64,000 nucleotides of DNA, taken from positions 62,001 to 126,000 of the forward strand of contig JANEYF010004784.1 in NCBI GenBank assembly GCA_029963845.1. The letters are read 5' to 3'. Numbering within the stretch: position 1 is the stretch's first letter; each line of letters opens with the position of its first letter. Positions 43,890 to 55,809 of the stretch are shown here, piece by piece. The notes under the pieces are model-generated. The model did no database searches. It had not been told where the DNA came from and saw nothing but the letters and a program-made list of their open reading frames with translations. A program made the translations under genes and the position numbers. Source of the stretch: Rhamnusium bicolor (taxonomy: Eukaryota > Arthropoda > Insecta > Coleoptera > Cerambycidae).

Positions 43890-46000
43890 TAATAATTTAC
43901 TTGATAATTTATTGGTTGATTTATTTTAAATATTAGTAAGAGTTTGTTAGTAATACTTCTGTTTTCCCCTACACTTTTATTCAACGAATGATGTACTATG
44001 TTCTTCTTGTCATCATTACTGATAACAGGATAGTTTTCTTCCTGATTGAAAACGTCTTCGTCCAGTAAGTTTTGTTGCTCGTCTGGCAACGGAAGTTGAT
44101 TGCACAGAAATCTTTTTCCCTCTTCTCACTGTAGTCGAGTGACAAAGGGTACGTGTACCAGTCTTTAAAAGATGAATGCAAAGCACTTAACGACTGTAAA
44201 GATTTGGAGATATTCTTTTTATAATTTATTACTGTAAATTCAATAGCTGGTTCAAAATTAAATTTTTTTTAAGACACCGTCTCTGAATTTATTTAAAAAC
44301 CATTCAATTTGTCTATAACATATTTACCCTTGTTGTCTTCATCATCACATACTTGCATTGGTTCAACCGTGTGATTCTCACTTGACAATGTTTCTGGCTC
44401 ATTAATTAGTTCATTTTCACCATTCAGCGACACTGCTTCTAACTCATGATTCATATTAATTATTCCTAAACACATTAAAGGTTCTTTTAACGGTTCAGAA
44501 CCAGTTGCTATTGTAATTGTACTTAAATTATCTACATCTGTTCTTACACTAACACAATTTTTGTTACAATTTATGCATCATTTCTAGTAAAAGTCTCTTG
44601 TCTAAATTCTGTTCAGCATCTAATATTTTTGTTTCTTCAAAGTTAAATATACAGTTTTGTTCTATTAAATGGTTAGATAAAGCTGTTGACGTTTTTTCTG
44701 TTTTTAATATCGTGTTTACGTTTTTTTATTCTCGAACTCAATCATTGTTTAGTTTGGCCAATATATTGTTTACCACATTCACAAGGAATCTGATATACAA
44801 TATTACTGTTTAATTCAAGTGGAATTTTATCGTTATTTTTATTGAACAAAGGACCTAACGATTTTTCATTGTAAAAAAGTTAATTTAATATTATTTTCGT
44901 TCTGCAAACTCCTTTTTAAATTTTTGATAAACCATTAACAAACGGTATTTTGAATTTTTTGTTATTATTCATTGTCAAATTTGTAACTCTCGAACTGTTT
45001 TCTGAGAAAAATGTTTTAATTAACCTATCTAGATAGTTATTGTTGATTAGAATATTTTTTAGCTATATCATAATTTTTTCTTTAAATTTATTACTGTACA
45101 AATTTCTATTTTGAATTTCATGGACTTTATAATAGCAATTTTTTGATTTAGAGGATAACTTGAATAACAATTTAAAATTCTATTGGAATTAATACTTTTT
45201 CTATACCACTCTGTTAACATGTTCTCTCCTTCTCTAATCAGCAATGCATCTAAAAACGGGATCGTGTTATTTTCTTCTTTTTCTGCAGTAAATTGAATAT
45301 CATTATTGAATGAATTAAATTCATTTAAAATCATATTAACACAGTTTTCTGGTGCTGCTAGTCATCTACATATAGGAAAAGGGAAGGTATATTCAATGGT
45401 AATCTTTCCAAACAACCTGAAATTATATCATGTAGAACCATATTTGCAAAAATTGGCGACGCTGGATTACCCATTGCAGTCCCAAAATTTTGCATATAGA
45501 AGCTATTGTTAAATGAAAAAGTAACTACATTCAAAACAAAAAATCAACTAACTCCAGAAAAACATTTTGTGGGATATTTGTATGAGTTTCAATATTCTAC
45601 CAATACATTATCATCGAATTTTTAACAGTATCTTTTGACATATTGTGCAATTTTGATTCGGGGAAATATTTCTGTTCTTTCTTTTAAATCATCGTCCGTT
45701 ATGATCACTTTGGGCTTAATTTTGTTTGGCATAAATTCTATTAAACCTTCAACCAATTTATCGATAACCTTGGTTTTATCCGTTGTAGATAATATCAGTG
45801 ACATACAACCAACTGGTACACCACCATAACTTTGATACCTATATTTTTTGTAGGATGGTTTGGCGTATTGAAATGACCAGTATAATATTCTCTTTTGAAG
45901 AGATTTTTTCTGGATTTTGAAATTAATGTTTCAATTGTCTTTTTGATTGACTACATATCATTTGTTAATTCTTGTAAATTAGACATCCACTCCTAAAATT
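43890..46000 (-). pseudogene. Penelope-like element: RT and GIY-YIG endonuclease
   Basis: Minus-strand blocks in natural order: GCMSLILSTTDKTKVIDKLV (about 45810), a SLYTNIP-like remnant (THTNIPQNVFLELVDFL at about 45580), YMQNFGTAMGNPASPIFANM with VLHDII (about 45490-45410), FLYVDD catalytic box (about 45370), ILNEFNSFNNDIQFTAEKEE with FLDALLIREGENMLTEWYRK (45334-45200), SLGPLFNKN, then the nuclease NIVYQIPCECGKQYIGQTKQ (about 44810) and HLIEQNCIF..ETKILDAEQ. GNPASP and YVDD mark a Penelope-type reverse transcriptase; the PC.CG...YIGQT pattern is its GIY-YIG domain. Frameshifts and stops split it into short frames. The C-terminal tail runs to about 43.9 kb as open acidic pieces. It is the most complete Penelope copy in the window, but dead. 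Confidence 0.8.
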
Positions 46001-46079
46001 AACTCGCGATAATTTAACCTAACCTCAAAAATATAGTTTACATTTAACTTACATTTACATATTCCTTACACTTTGGTTT

Positions 46080-46645
46080 ATAGCGAATGGTATTCTCATC
46101 ATTTTTATAATACTCATAGTATTTTGGCAACTTCTTGGGGTAACAAATCTTTCTCAAACTAACTAGGTACCTGGCACAATCTTAAAATTTTATTCGACAA
46201 TTTCCAGTTACATCTATATGTTGAGCGCCAGTATGCAGATTCGTTATCGCAATTTCTGTGCGCAAGCGAATGTCACATATGAATCGTGAGTTGCGATAGC
46301 AGGTGTTACATACAATTATGCGTCCGGGGACATCAAGATTCTCCGGATTTTCGAGAACATTTCTTTGGAAACAGTATCTTCGACACCCCCACCGTCACGC
46401 CTTCAGTTGGAATGAGTTAAAAACTTATGTACTGATGTTCACAACGTTTACATTTCGAATTTCTTATCAGTATCTCAATTACTTCGAGGAAATATGGGAA
46501 GAACTGAAAATAAATTAAAACTTCAACGCCCTATATCTCGAAAACTAAGCATTTTGGATATAAGTGTGTGTGACAAACCCATAGTATTTCGGCGTGTTTT
46601 ATTGATTCTCTAAGTATCGCGATTAAAATCTGGCCCACCCTGTAT
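46080..46645 (+). repeat. Decayed repeat ending in a Tc1-like edge
   Basis: It ends with aatctggcccaccctgtata, the kind of CACCCTGTA edge seen on other TA-flanked elements here. The plus frame at 46303-46518 has no recognised motif. A DDE_3-element C-terminus is possible but not demonstrable. Confidence 0.3.
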
Positions 46646-46749
46646 AACAACAAATTACATGTGTTGTATTACTGTTGTTAATTAATTTATTTATTTTTTG
46701 TTGTTTTTTTACGAGATTACTGCAAGAAGCTAAACGGGATGGAGTTACT

Positions 46750-48500
46750 GAGGTCATAACAATAAATCCACATAAAGACCGATTCGACGACGAGAGAAAA
46801 TCAGGGAAAAAATCGACTAAGAGTTAATCAGGTTGCAAGGACAGATTAGGGCTACTATTAACACTGCAAAGAACCGCGAAATGGGGTACTAAATTAGAAT
46901 CGCTAGACACTCGGGATAACTCGTTGTGGAAGCTGAGTAAAGTGTTGAAAAACACTAGAGTGGCCATGCCTGCTCTTTCAACCCAAAACGGACAATCAAA
47001 TCTAACAGGCAAAAATCAACCATTTAGGTGACCAATTTGAAAATGTACATAATCAAAATACTCCAAATAACCTAGAGCATGACCGCATAGAAAATGAAGC
47101 AAATCAAGCCCTGGATCATGATAATAAATTTGACTAATAAGCAATTCTTAGATATTATGATTAGGCCCTCTGAATACAGCCGCTAATTAAGACATTACCA
47201 AACAAAAAAGCTCCGGGCAAGACGGCATCAATTGATAAGCTGCTCAAGAATCTCACCGAAAGGTGTAGTGCTAGCGTGTATACATCATTAACCAATTCTG
47301 CGTCTGCAGCACTGGTCCACTTTGTGAAAAAGTGCTGTGGTGTAGTCCAATTTTGAAGCCGAGGCAAGAGTTTCAAACTAGCTGGCAGCTATAGACCTAT
47401 TCGTTGCTGTCAGCCATATCAAAATTGATGAAAAAGGTCATCCTGAGCAGAATAAATGCTGTGCAGGATGAGCTGAACATTCAAGATTCTCACCAATTCA
47501 GTTTCAAGTGGGCACAATACACACAGCAGATTTGTGAATTATGTTAAGGTGCAGTACAGTCTCGTAAAGAGCACAACTATGGTGCTCTTGGATATTGAAA
47601 AGCTTTCGATACCGTCTGGCAGGGTTAAAGTAAATTACACTTAAATCTTTCCTAGCCACATAATTAAACTTGTTTACTAGTACTTGACAGGTAGAACACT
47701 GCAAGCTAGAGTGAATGAAAAGCTTTCAACACCGCGAAACATACGATGGGGGAGTTCTTCAAGGCTCGGTCCTTGCACCAAAATTATTTAACCTGTACGT
47801 CTTCGACTTCCAAAGTTTTGTAATACAAAATTTGCCATACATATGCCATGGCTGAGAGCTCCAAACGGCGAAAAGCTCACATGGTACGTGCAACGGAATA
47901 CTTATGACCGATGGAAGATTGAGGTTAATTTGGGGGAAGACGGAGGCGATTGCGTTTTCAAATTTTTGAATACTAAGATCTTGACGCCAATTTCGATAAT
48001 TGGGGCACAAACTTAAACAAAAGAGCAGCTGTCAAGAATCTTGGAGTACATTTGGACAAACGTTTAACATTTTCGAACCATCTTAATCAAACCGTCCGAA
48101 AGATTTTCGCACTGTCCAGAAGTGTATTTCCACTCTAGACAAAGGGTAGTAAACTGAGTATTACTAAAAAAATATATACACATGTATATTGACATATGCG
48201 CCACCTGCGTGGTGCAGCGCGTGTGTGACGACATTAAAGAAAGTTTCAGTTTTAGAAAATATATTTCCGCCTTATATCAAATTCGACTAGATATACCTCA
48301 AATAAAGATCTACATGAGCGTTGTCACGACATTGTACCCATAACGAATTATATAAAGAACATTTCACAACAATTCTATAAATATCAATTTTCAAATAGTC
48401 CATTATTAAACAACATCGCACAAATTAGGGAGTATAACGCACCCTTTAGATTAAAACACAAATTACCATACCAGTCCTTGCTTATCTTTTGACAACTCTT
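46750..48500 (+). pseudogene. Jockey-clade LINE reverse transcriptase relic
   Basis: Plus-strand blocks in shifting frames: LWKLSKVLKNTRVAMPALST, NKKAPGQDGI-like text at about 47205, KSFKLAGSYRPI (47365), SRINAVQDELNIQDSHQFSF, TTMVLLDIEK (catalytic Asp block, 47575), LTGRTLQARVNEKLSTP, GVLQGSVLAPKLFNLYVFDF (47750), KNLGVHLDKRLTFSNHLNQT (48030) and a C-terminal LHERCHDIVPITNYIKNISQ (48310). The order matches a nearly full Jockey-type RT. The YADD box region (about 47840) is not recognisable. There are many stops. The sequence is somewhat GC-richer than the spacer around it. The 5' endonuclease is missing. Confidence 0.8.
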
Positions 48501-48751
48501 GTAGGCCAACTTCACCAAAATTTCAAATTAGTCTTCGTTCTCTTCTTTTCTTTTCGTTTCTTTTTTTCCGTCAAAATTTGTTTATAATTATTTATTGAAA
48601 AATTTATTATACCTTATAAGTAAATATAACTTTTGGATCAAATTAGATATTGTTAAAAAATCAAAAATTTTCCCTTCCTTGATAAACAAAATTTATCAGC
48701 GAAGGATCTTTTAATCATAGTTTTTTTTAACCATTTTTTTATTATATGGCT

Positions 48752-49020
48752 CCGTGGTCTAGAGGTAACGTACTTGCCTCGAAACTTCGGGTCCCGGGTT
48801 CGATTCCCGGTCGAGGAACTGGGATTTTTCTGTGAGAGGTTTTTTGTTTATATTTTTTTATGGTGGGGTGGTTTTTTTTTTCTTTTATTGGGTGTCTCCC
48901 TTCCACCCACTAAAAAACCCCTTCTTCTATAAGGGATAGTAGAGGTTGTTGTTGGTTTTTTTTTTTTTAATTTTTATTATTATTATTTTTAATGGCTATT
49001 TTGTCGAAAAAAGAGGTTAA
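48752..49020 (+). mobile_element. tRNA-derived SINE
   Basis: The head ggctccgtggtctagaggta contains an A box (TGGTCTAGAGG). It is followed at normal spacing by cccgggttcgattcccggtc, a perfect B box with a 5 bp T-stem (ccggg/cccgg). The would-be acceptor and anticodon stems do not pair well, so it is not a working tRNA. A T-rich body ending in (ATT)n near 48990-49000 follows. The tRNA isotype of origin is unclear. Confidence 0.65.
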
Positions 49021-49790
49021 AAAAATAACTATGATTAAAAAGATTATTTTTAATGCTATTTTGTAATTTTTTAACTTAGGCATAAGTTTTTAATGACATG
49101 TATTAATTACATCCTTTTAATAAAGGATAGGTGTTAGTATTTTAAGTTTAATTTTTTAGATATCAAATCGACTCCATCTCTATTCAGCCCTTCAATTGCA
49201 AAGGCGACGCATCGCACCGTGGATGTTTGGCTGGCTCTGGGCATGGATGTTGAAATGATTGTTTTGTATATAATATTTAAATATATTGTTTTGATAGATT
49301 GACTGATTGTTCTGAAGAGGTGACAATGTCAGGAATCGACGAATTTATAAACTCGTCCATAGGCTTTAATATTATTATAAAATGCAATGCGGCCTAATTT
49401 CGTAGTCTACAAAATTAAATTAGCACTGATTGGCTCGAGTTGTTATGATGTCAAAACAAAATTGCCTTGATAAATAAATGACTTGTAAGTCCTACAATGT
49501 TTATCGCAAATATGTAACTTACATTTTTGTGCTATGAACTAATAAGGTTTGAACTGAACTTATTTTTTCGGTTGACGCCCCCTTTAAGTCACTAAATATA
49601 TCCTACAGTGACATTTGCCTCCTTTGTTTTGGTCAACTAAATAATATATTATACGCAAACATGCCTACAATGTTAAACAGTGTAATTAGTATTATCTGGA
49701 TTGTTTGACAGCGGTATTCGAAAGAGGTCTAATAGGATAATAGATTAAATATTTAGTAATGCTTGCAGAAGTAAATTCTCGTAAATTTTA
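49021..49790. other. Spacer with a possible further SINE scrap
   Basis: 49195-49255 (gcaaaggcgacgcatcgcac ... ggctctgggcatggatgttg) is GC-richer and resembles 3' parts of insect SINEs, but this could not be confirmed. Nothing else recognised. Confidence 0.3.
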
Positions 49791-49793
49791 AAT

Positions 49794-50099
49794 ATGGATG
49801 CGGTTGGATTTGGGTCTCGTAATGATATAATCCCTACCGGTAAGCTTCTTAATTCCCTCGAATTAAAGCCGATGAAGACACGGCATAAAACATCGCAGGA
49901 TCCTAGCGCTCCATTCTGGATTTGCGTGCTTAGCCTTTCGTCCTTTCGCGTGAACAATGCGCCGCCTACTATGGCCAAGCAAAAGGAAAACAAAAACAGC
50001 TGCAAATGTCGCTTTGATTTAAAGAAATCTAAATACATCTACTCCCTCTGCCATTGTGCCGTAACAAAGGGAAGGAAGCGATTCAAGAAGGATAAATAA
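49794..50099 (+). CDS. Unrecognised 101-codon ORF
   Basis: ATG at 49794 (aaatatgg) opens a frame MDAVGFGSRNDIIPTGKLLN...LKPMKTRHKTSQDPSAPFWI, ending KGRKRFKKDK with TAA followed immediately by aataaagc, a polyadenylation-type signal. The C-terminal half is basic with three cysteines (SCKCRFDL, LCHC). The stretch is GC-richer than its flanks. The opposite strand is also open (50038-49745), so the coding strand is uncertain. No domain or relative is recognised. It could be a terminal exon, a processed copy or a chance frame. Confidence 0.25.
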   Translation: MDAVGFGSRNDIIPTGKLLNSLELKPMKTRHKTSQDPSAPFWICVLSLSSFRVNNAPPTMAKQKENKNSCKCRFDLKKSKYIYSLCHCAVTKGRKRFKKDK

Positions 50100-50824
50100 A
50101 GCTTATTATTTTAAAATATAAGATTATTTTGACAGAGAAAACCCTATAATATTTATTACTAATGTCAACGGAAAATATGGAGTGGTATATTTATTTTAAT
50201 TTGACATTTTTTTATAGTCTAATAAATTGTGTTTAAAGAAAGAACAAAAATGACAATATGTAATGGTCCGTTTTTTTTGGAATAAATAATTTAGACCACA
50301 TTCATTGTAAATTAAATAAAATGGTTCGAGTTATACCTTAAATTATAGATTTGATTAAAATAATTTAGTTAAATATTATTGCATTACCCCTACAGCGTGG
50401 CGTTACTGAATAATTGGTGTGTCAAATGGGTGCGCGCGCGGATCGGACAATGTTTTTCGGTAGTGCTTTTGAGCGCCAGAGACAGACAATGAGACTCTTT
50501 GCGGCCGTGATCGATGGTGGACCTGTGTGATTGTGTGGACGTTACCTTACCGTACCTTTTACGTTGAAGTTGGTATGGTGCCTTTTTTCGTTGAAGTTGG
50601 AGCCGCGATCCAGGGTGGATCTGCTACCATTATAAGATGGAGAAAAATGTGTAGCTACTTAAACAGTCAATGATAATTAAGTATAAATAAAGGTAAAATG
50701 TCTACGCGACTTTAGTTCAACAGCACGGGGCGGATTTGCAAATATTTTAGAAATGTATCTCAACAATTTACTGTTCACTCGCGAGGCACTTAAGTCAGAC
50801 ACAAGTTAATAGATATTGCCTAAG
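50100..50824. other. Spacer with GC-richer patch
   Basis: 50420-50640 (gggtgcgcgcgcggatcgga ... gagccgcgatccagggtgga) stands out as GC-richer but contains no open frame with a motif I recognise. An imperfect repeat of gttgaagttgg occurs at 50563 and 50592. Confidence 0.35.
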
Positions 50825-50826
50825 TA

Positions 50827-52210
50827 CAGGATTATTCGTTATAAATTACCCACCCCTTATCATCGTTATTATTGCCTATAGAAAATAAAGTTTTAAATAA
50901 AAGTTATGTGTTTTTGACTGAATTTTCTTAAAATGCTATCAAAAGTACAGTATCGTGCAGATTTCAGGGGATACAAAAAAATATATTTTTTAAACAGGAT
51001 GCCTTGTATATTATTAAATTTTGAAATGATCCTTTGTTCCTGATTTCAAAAATATACCATATATTATCCCTACCATATACAGTTTTTAAGTTATTAAACA
51101 TCAGGTGTCCCAGCCCGCATTCAAATCATATCACCAATTTCGGTTTCGGAAAATTGTGCAAAAGAATATTTTCTGCTTCTGTGATAATTATTTCCAGATA
51201 GGTAACTCCAGTTAAAGTATTATCATAAAATATATGCCCAACAATTTTTTGTTTTCTGAAAATTCCACACCAAACGCTAATAGTTTTCTTCCTGAATTTT
51301 CTTATTAAAAACTCTTGCCGTAGAGAAGGATGATTCATCGGTCCATAATATTTTAATAAAAAAATCGGGATCTTCATCCAACTTTTGATTCATCTGGCGG
51401 CAAAAGTCCAGCCTTTTTCCTTTTATGAGCCTCTGTTAAAATGTCTACGGGTAAAATTATATATGGTCTGTAGCTCTTATTTTTAACATACGTTGGATTT
51501 TGGAATAACTGTTACCTAATTGATCGACTGCATTATTTATACTACATTCAGAATTTTCTAAAAAAATAATACAATGTTTCAAAAAAGTGTATTCGCAAAT
51601 AAATGTGGATGAGCTTACCTTCGAAATGAAGCAGTATATCTAGCTGTTCTTCCTGGTTTGCTTGAACTACACCTTTTTTCTACTATTCGGTAAATATTTT
51701 TGAACGTATTTTCTGATGGTGTTGGACGATTTGGATACAACACCCTATATGCTCTTTTTGCTGCACATTTATTTTTGTTATTTTGTATATAACAAGTAAA
51801 TATTTGGACTTTTTCTTCCTCATTGTAAACCATTTTGATTATTTCATTAAAGAAATGTCACTTATCAAACATAATAGTTGCCATTTTCATAGCTCACTTT
51901 AATAATGTTAACTTTTCCATATTTACAGTAACTAGTTTAACTAAGATATTCGACGTTTAATAACTCAAAAACGGTATATGGTAGGGGTAACAGAAACAAA
52001 GAATTATTCCAAAAATTGAATAATATACATTGTATCCTATTAAAGAAAATATTATTTTTTTGTATCCCCTGAAATCTGCACGCTACTGTACTTTGATAGT
52101 ATTTTAACAAAATTCAGTCATAACCACACACAACTTTTTATTTAAAACTTTTTTTCTATAGGCAATAATAACGATGATAAGGGGTGGGTAATTTATAATG
52201 AATAACCCTG
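50827..52210. mobile_element. Tc1/mariner-type element, copy A (internally deleted)
   Basis: The tips are inverted: caggattattcgttataaat at 50827 and atttataatgaataaccctg ending at 52210, with TA directly outside each (50825-50826, 52211-52212). The inverted ends run for about 260 bp or more, through attacccaccccttatcatc, taaagttttaaataa, gatttcaggggatacaaaaa and taccatatac. The interior encodes a minus-strand transposase with its C-terminal catalytic part deleted. The same family as copy B at 56577-58509. Confidence 0.85.
51120..51833 (-). pseudogene. DUF4817/DDE_3 transposase of copy A (C-terminus deleted)
   Basis: ATG at 51833 gives MVYNEEEKVQIFTCYIQNNK then CAAKRAYRVLYPNRPTPSEN and TFKNIYR, a DUF4817 helix-turn-helix. 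At about 51620 a donor-like site (cgaag/gtaagctc) ends the exon. An acceptor-like ttttaacag/aggctcataaa near 51440 leads to RLIKGKRLDFCRQMNQKLDE, DPDFFIKILWTDESSFSTAR (first catalytic Asp in WTDES) and SVWCGIFRKQKIVGHIFYDN with LTGVTYLEI. Coding sequence stops about 51126, where the left inverted repeat begins, so the second and third catalytic positions are missing. Frameshifts occur after FNKK. The intron placement is an inference supported by the same arrangement in copy B. Confidence 0.75.
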
Positions 52211-52212
52211 TA

Positions 52213-54245
52213 CCTAGGAGTTCGAAGTTAAAATTTTCTAAATTACGTATCTTTCTTGAGACGTTAATAAAAGTAAATATTTTTACTACTTCTTTTTTTT
52301 ATAGACTGTACGGCCTGGGCCTAATAACACTCACAACAGCTCAGCTCCTTCCACAAGTTGGCATCGCCTTGCTAACTCACAAAGTTCAAAGCAATGTCGC
52401 TGGTCATCCAAATTCTATATGCCAACAACTTTTTTTAATCTTCCTCCGGCAGTGGCCTGCCTAGTTCTATATAGCCCCTGCTAAACACACCCGAATTCGT
52501 CTCTCAGTGTGCGCAATCGATCCTCTTCGTAAAGAACTGTTTTTTGTTTCGCACGGTAGCAGCGCACTAAATAGCTAGTACAATAAAGTAAAGTAAGTAA
52601 GTCAAACTATTTTATTCGAATTTGGAATTTAACTTATAAATCAAATGATATCCATATAATTCATAAGGAATGTAGTCCAAACTATTTATTTAAAAAACGG
52701 ACCGTTACAAGTGTTTTGCAGAAATTGCGTGTTGAAAAGAAGCTCCTAATATGTACTTATGTCCCTGTAAAGTATACTTTAGTATAAAAAATGCAAATAT
52801 AGTATAAATTTTAGTAATTATTATTCATATAACAGACGGTAGAAAACGTGTAAAAAAATGTTCTTCGCTTTATGATTTCAAATAGTAACGAAAATCATAG
52901 ATTGTAGCACAGTTATTTAGAATCATGTTGAGATAAAGTTTACGGGTACTAAAATTTCCTAGCAAGAAAAATGCAGAAAAATATATACAGTACGTTGTAA
53001 TAAAAATCTCTGTTTAGGAAAAATGTCATATAGAACTCTATGATTCTCATGCGACGAAATACTGAAATTATACACATAAATTAACTTATGTGTAATAACA
53101 AAATTATGATATTTCTTAGGAGGTAGGGTTCAGTCCAGATCAATAAGGGTGTTAATATTAGTAATGTTACCTTGCGTCTCATATTTAGAGATGGTATATT
53201 AAATTCAGTTCTTAAATGTGGTGAAGGGATTTAACACAGTTATAGTTTGGTTTAGTGTGATATATATATATTTTTTATTAAATATATCTAAGAAATTTAT
53301 TTTGTACTTTTTTAACAGTATAAAGATAATTTTCTGGCATCTTTATTATAGTATAAAATAGAGCAAAACTAGGGTTTAGTTAAGTTGAAATGTGAATTTC
53401 GTGGAGACCTTGTATAGACTTTTTTAAAAGGTGTGCTATTTTATTTAAATTAAAAATATTTTAGTCAAATAAGTTTAATTTGATTCAAATTTGAATGTAA
53501 AATTAAATAATTATTAATCTCTTCCACGAATTTATACAATAGATATATGACTGATGAATTATTAAAGAAGGTTGAAATATGTATTCTACGTTCTGCACAT
53601 TCTTAAAATAATCTAAATACAATAACGACTTCTCTCATACCCTCTTAATAACATAATATTAAATCCGGCTCCGAACTTTTGCTATAAAATTTCTCTCCAA
53701 TGTTTTATGACTTAATCTCACAATGATATAAAATTGAAATTTCACTACCCAATAGAGAAACCACTGAAATATAAAACAAAACCAAATATAGGGAAAAAAA
53801 TCTTTATTAAATTGCTTGCCATAAGGAGTTCATCGAAACTGTAGGTTTTCGATTGGTCTAGGGTTGACATATGTTTTAAAGTATCCATGGCATGGGTGCA
53901 ACGAACATAATTTTATGAGGGTTTTCCAAAATTAAGCGGTAAAGATCATTAAACATTTTATTTAATAACAGATAAATATGGATATCTGATTTTATGCAAA
54001 TACAAAATAGGAACATGTTAGAAAATACTGCTCAAAGGGATGAGAGAAATTAAAGATAATAAGAAAAGTATTGTACCGATTAGCATATTTGTTATTGTGA
54101 GTTATTTCAGATCTCGGTACTTACACGATGTAGGTACATGACATCCTTAATATACAAGGTGATTCTAAATTGAGTACCATAAATTAAAAGGAGTGTAGAT
54201 AAAGTTGAAAACATAAATATTTTTTTCCGAAAATGCTATCTTAAC
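52213..54245. other. AT-rich spacer, no gene seen
   Basis: A plus-strand 88-codon frame at 52198-52464 overlaps the tip of copy A and shows no motif. A small GC-richer patch at 52300-52560 is unassigned. The rest is AT-rich without recognisable structure. Confidence 0.4.
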
Positions 54246-54251
54246 AATATA

Positions 54252-54651
54252 CAGGGTGTGTGTTAAATGGTCAACTAGCGGATCACTCTTTTACTCATAT
54301 CTTTTAACAGAGTAAATCAACGGAATTTATTTTTGTATACAACAATTACTTAGAAATAGCAGTAATCAGACAATCTTTCAGTGCATTCTAACAATCCTGT
54401 GCCGTACTAATAGGGATCATGTGACATTTCATACTCTAGAAATAAATTGCGGTTAGGTTTTTTTATTTTCCTTTTTAATTTCCGTAATCCTTGACTCAAA
54501 CACTACAAAAAAGATATACCTATTTAATTTGCCCAGGGTCGTCCGTTTTCGAGATATTTTTAATTACATGTGGCAGCATCAGTCATTATGTGAAATACTA
54601 TTTTGCAAAAATAAATGAGAATTCTTCACTAGTTGACCATTTAACACCCTG
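54252..54651. mobile_element. TA-flanked MITE
   Basis: The tips are cagggtgtgtgttaaatggt (54252-) and accatttaacaccctg (-54651), inverted, with TA directly outside each. The inverted match continues for about 30 bp (caactagcggat / cactagttg). No coding sequence. Its right part (54551-54617) is a near copy of sequence just outside it (54676-54740). Confidence 0.7.
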
Positions 54652-54835
54652 TATCTTGGTAAGGTTGCATTTGCGTATAAAAATTATTTTCAATTACATG
54701 TCGCAGTACCAGTCGTTATGTGAAATACTATTTTGCAAATCTTTGAAATTTGTTCTTGCGACAAGTCATTTTGTTACCATTTAATAAATTCACTTGTCAT
54801 AAAAGCAGTGTGTAAATAATAGTAGTTTAGAAAAA

Positions 54836-55800
54836 TGACAAATTATTCTTGTGCAGAATACGCAGATATGCAACAGCAGCTATTCAGAAAAGTTTCAGAA
54901 TCGTGCCAAATCGTAGAACTTTCTTGTCAGTCGAACGTCGTTGTCGTGAACCGGGCTATATTAAATCACAACATTTGAACAAATACGAACTGCACAAACA
55001 GTTGAAAAGGAGGAAGATGTATTAGACATGTTAAATAATAATCCCACCGTAACCACAAGACGGCTAGCAACTCAAACAAATATTTTTCAATCCGTTGTCT
55101 TGAGATTTTCTAGGGAACAGTAGCTATACCTTTATTATTTGAGGCAAATAATCTTTTGCTTGAAGATAGAGTAGCACGTGTTGAGTTTTGTGAATGGTTA
55201 ATTGATATGCATAATCGTAATCCCAATTTTATGTCAAGAATCAACTTTGTGGATGAAGCAACTATTACCAGAAATGGGGTTTTCAACATGCGCAATTCAC
55301 ATGTTTGGGAAGAGGAAAATCCACGAGCAACTAAAGACACTCATTACCAACACTCATTTAAAATAAATGTTTGGGCTGCTACACTGGGCAATAAAATTCT
55401 CAGGTATTACATATTTCCTGGAAATTTAAACGCAAATTTATATCATGCATTTTTGGAAAACACTTATTTCTTACTCGTACAACATAATCCACTTAGAATT
55501 AGGCGCAGATTTTGGTTTATGCACGATGGCTCCCTACCGCATTATGGCAGACAACCTAGGCAATGGCTTGGTGACCATTTTCCAAATCGATGGATTGGTC
55601 GTGGAGTTGACGCTCCTATACATTGGCCTACATGATCTCCGGATTTAAATCCGTTAGATTTTACTGTCTGAGTACAAATTAAAGACAATGTTTATACAAC
55701 CCCAGTAGATACTGTAGAAGAATTGACTCTAAACTATTTTAAATTAGTTACATATTTTATATTCGCAGGCAATATTAGATATATTTTAGCTAGTAAAATA
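54836..55800 (+). pseudogene. DUF4817/DDE_3-type transposase relic, largest in window
   Basis: ATG at 54836 starts MTNYSCAEYADM, the N-terminus of the DUF4817 helix-turn-helix; after a short deletion it continues in another frame with VPNRRTFLSVERRCREPGYI. NNNPTVTTRRLATQTNIFQS follows near 55040. From 55156 a 160-codon open frame carries RVEFCEWLIDMHNRNP, FVDEATITRNG (first catalytic Asp), HVWEEENPRATKD, KINVWAATLGNKILRYYIFP, FMHDGSLPHY (second Asp) and RWIGRGVDAPIHWPT. Beyond a stop, SPDLNPLDF (third catalytic position) is at about 55640, then NVYTTPVDTVEELT. All three catalytic residues survive but the frame is broken at least three times. Terminal repeats were not identified; the MITE upstream may have inserted in the 5' flank. 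Confidence 0.8.
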
Positions 55801-55809
55801 CCTTGACAT

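Noticed and set aside
48752..48830. Possible functional tRNA gene
   Set aside because: A and B boxes are good, but acceptor and anticodon stems do not pair properly and a SINE-like T-rich body follows. Called as a SINE.
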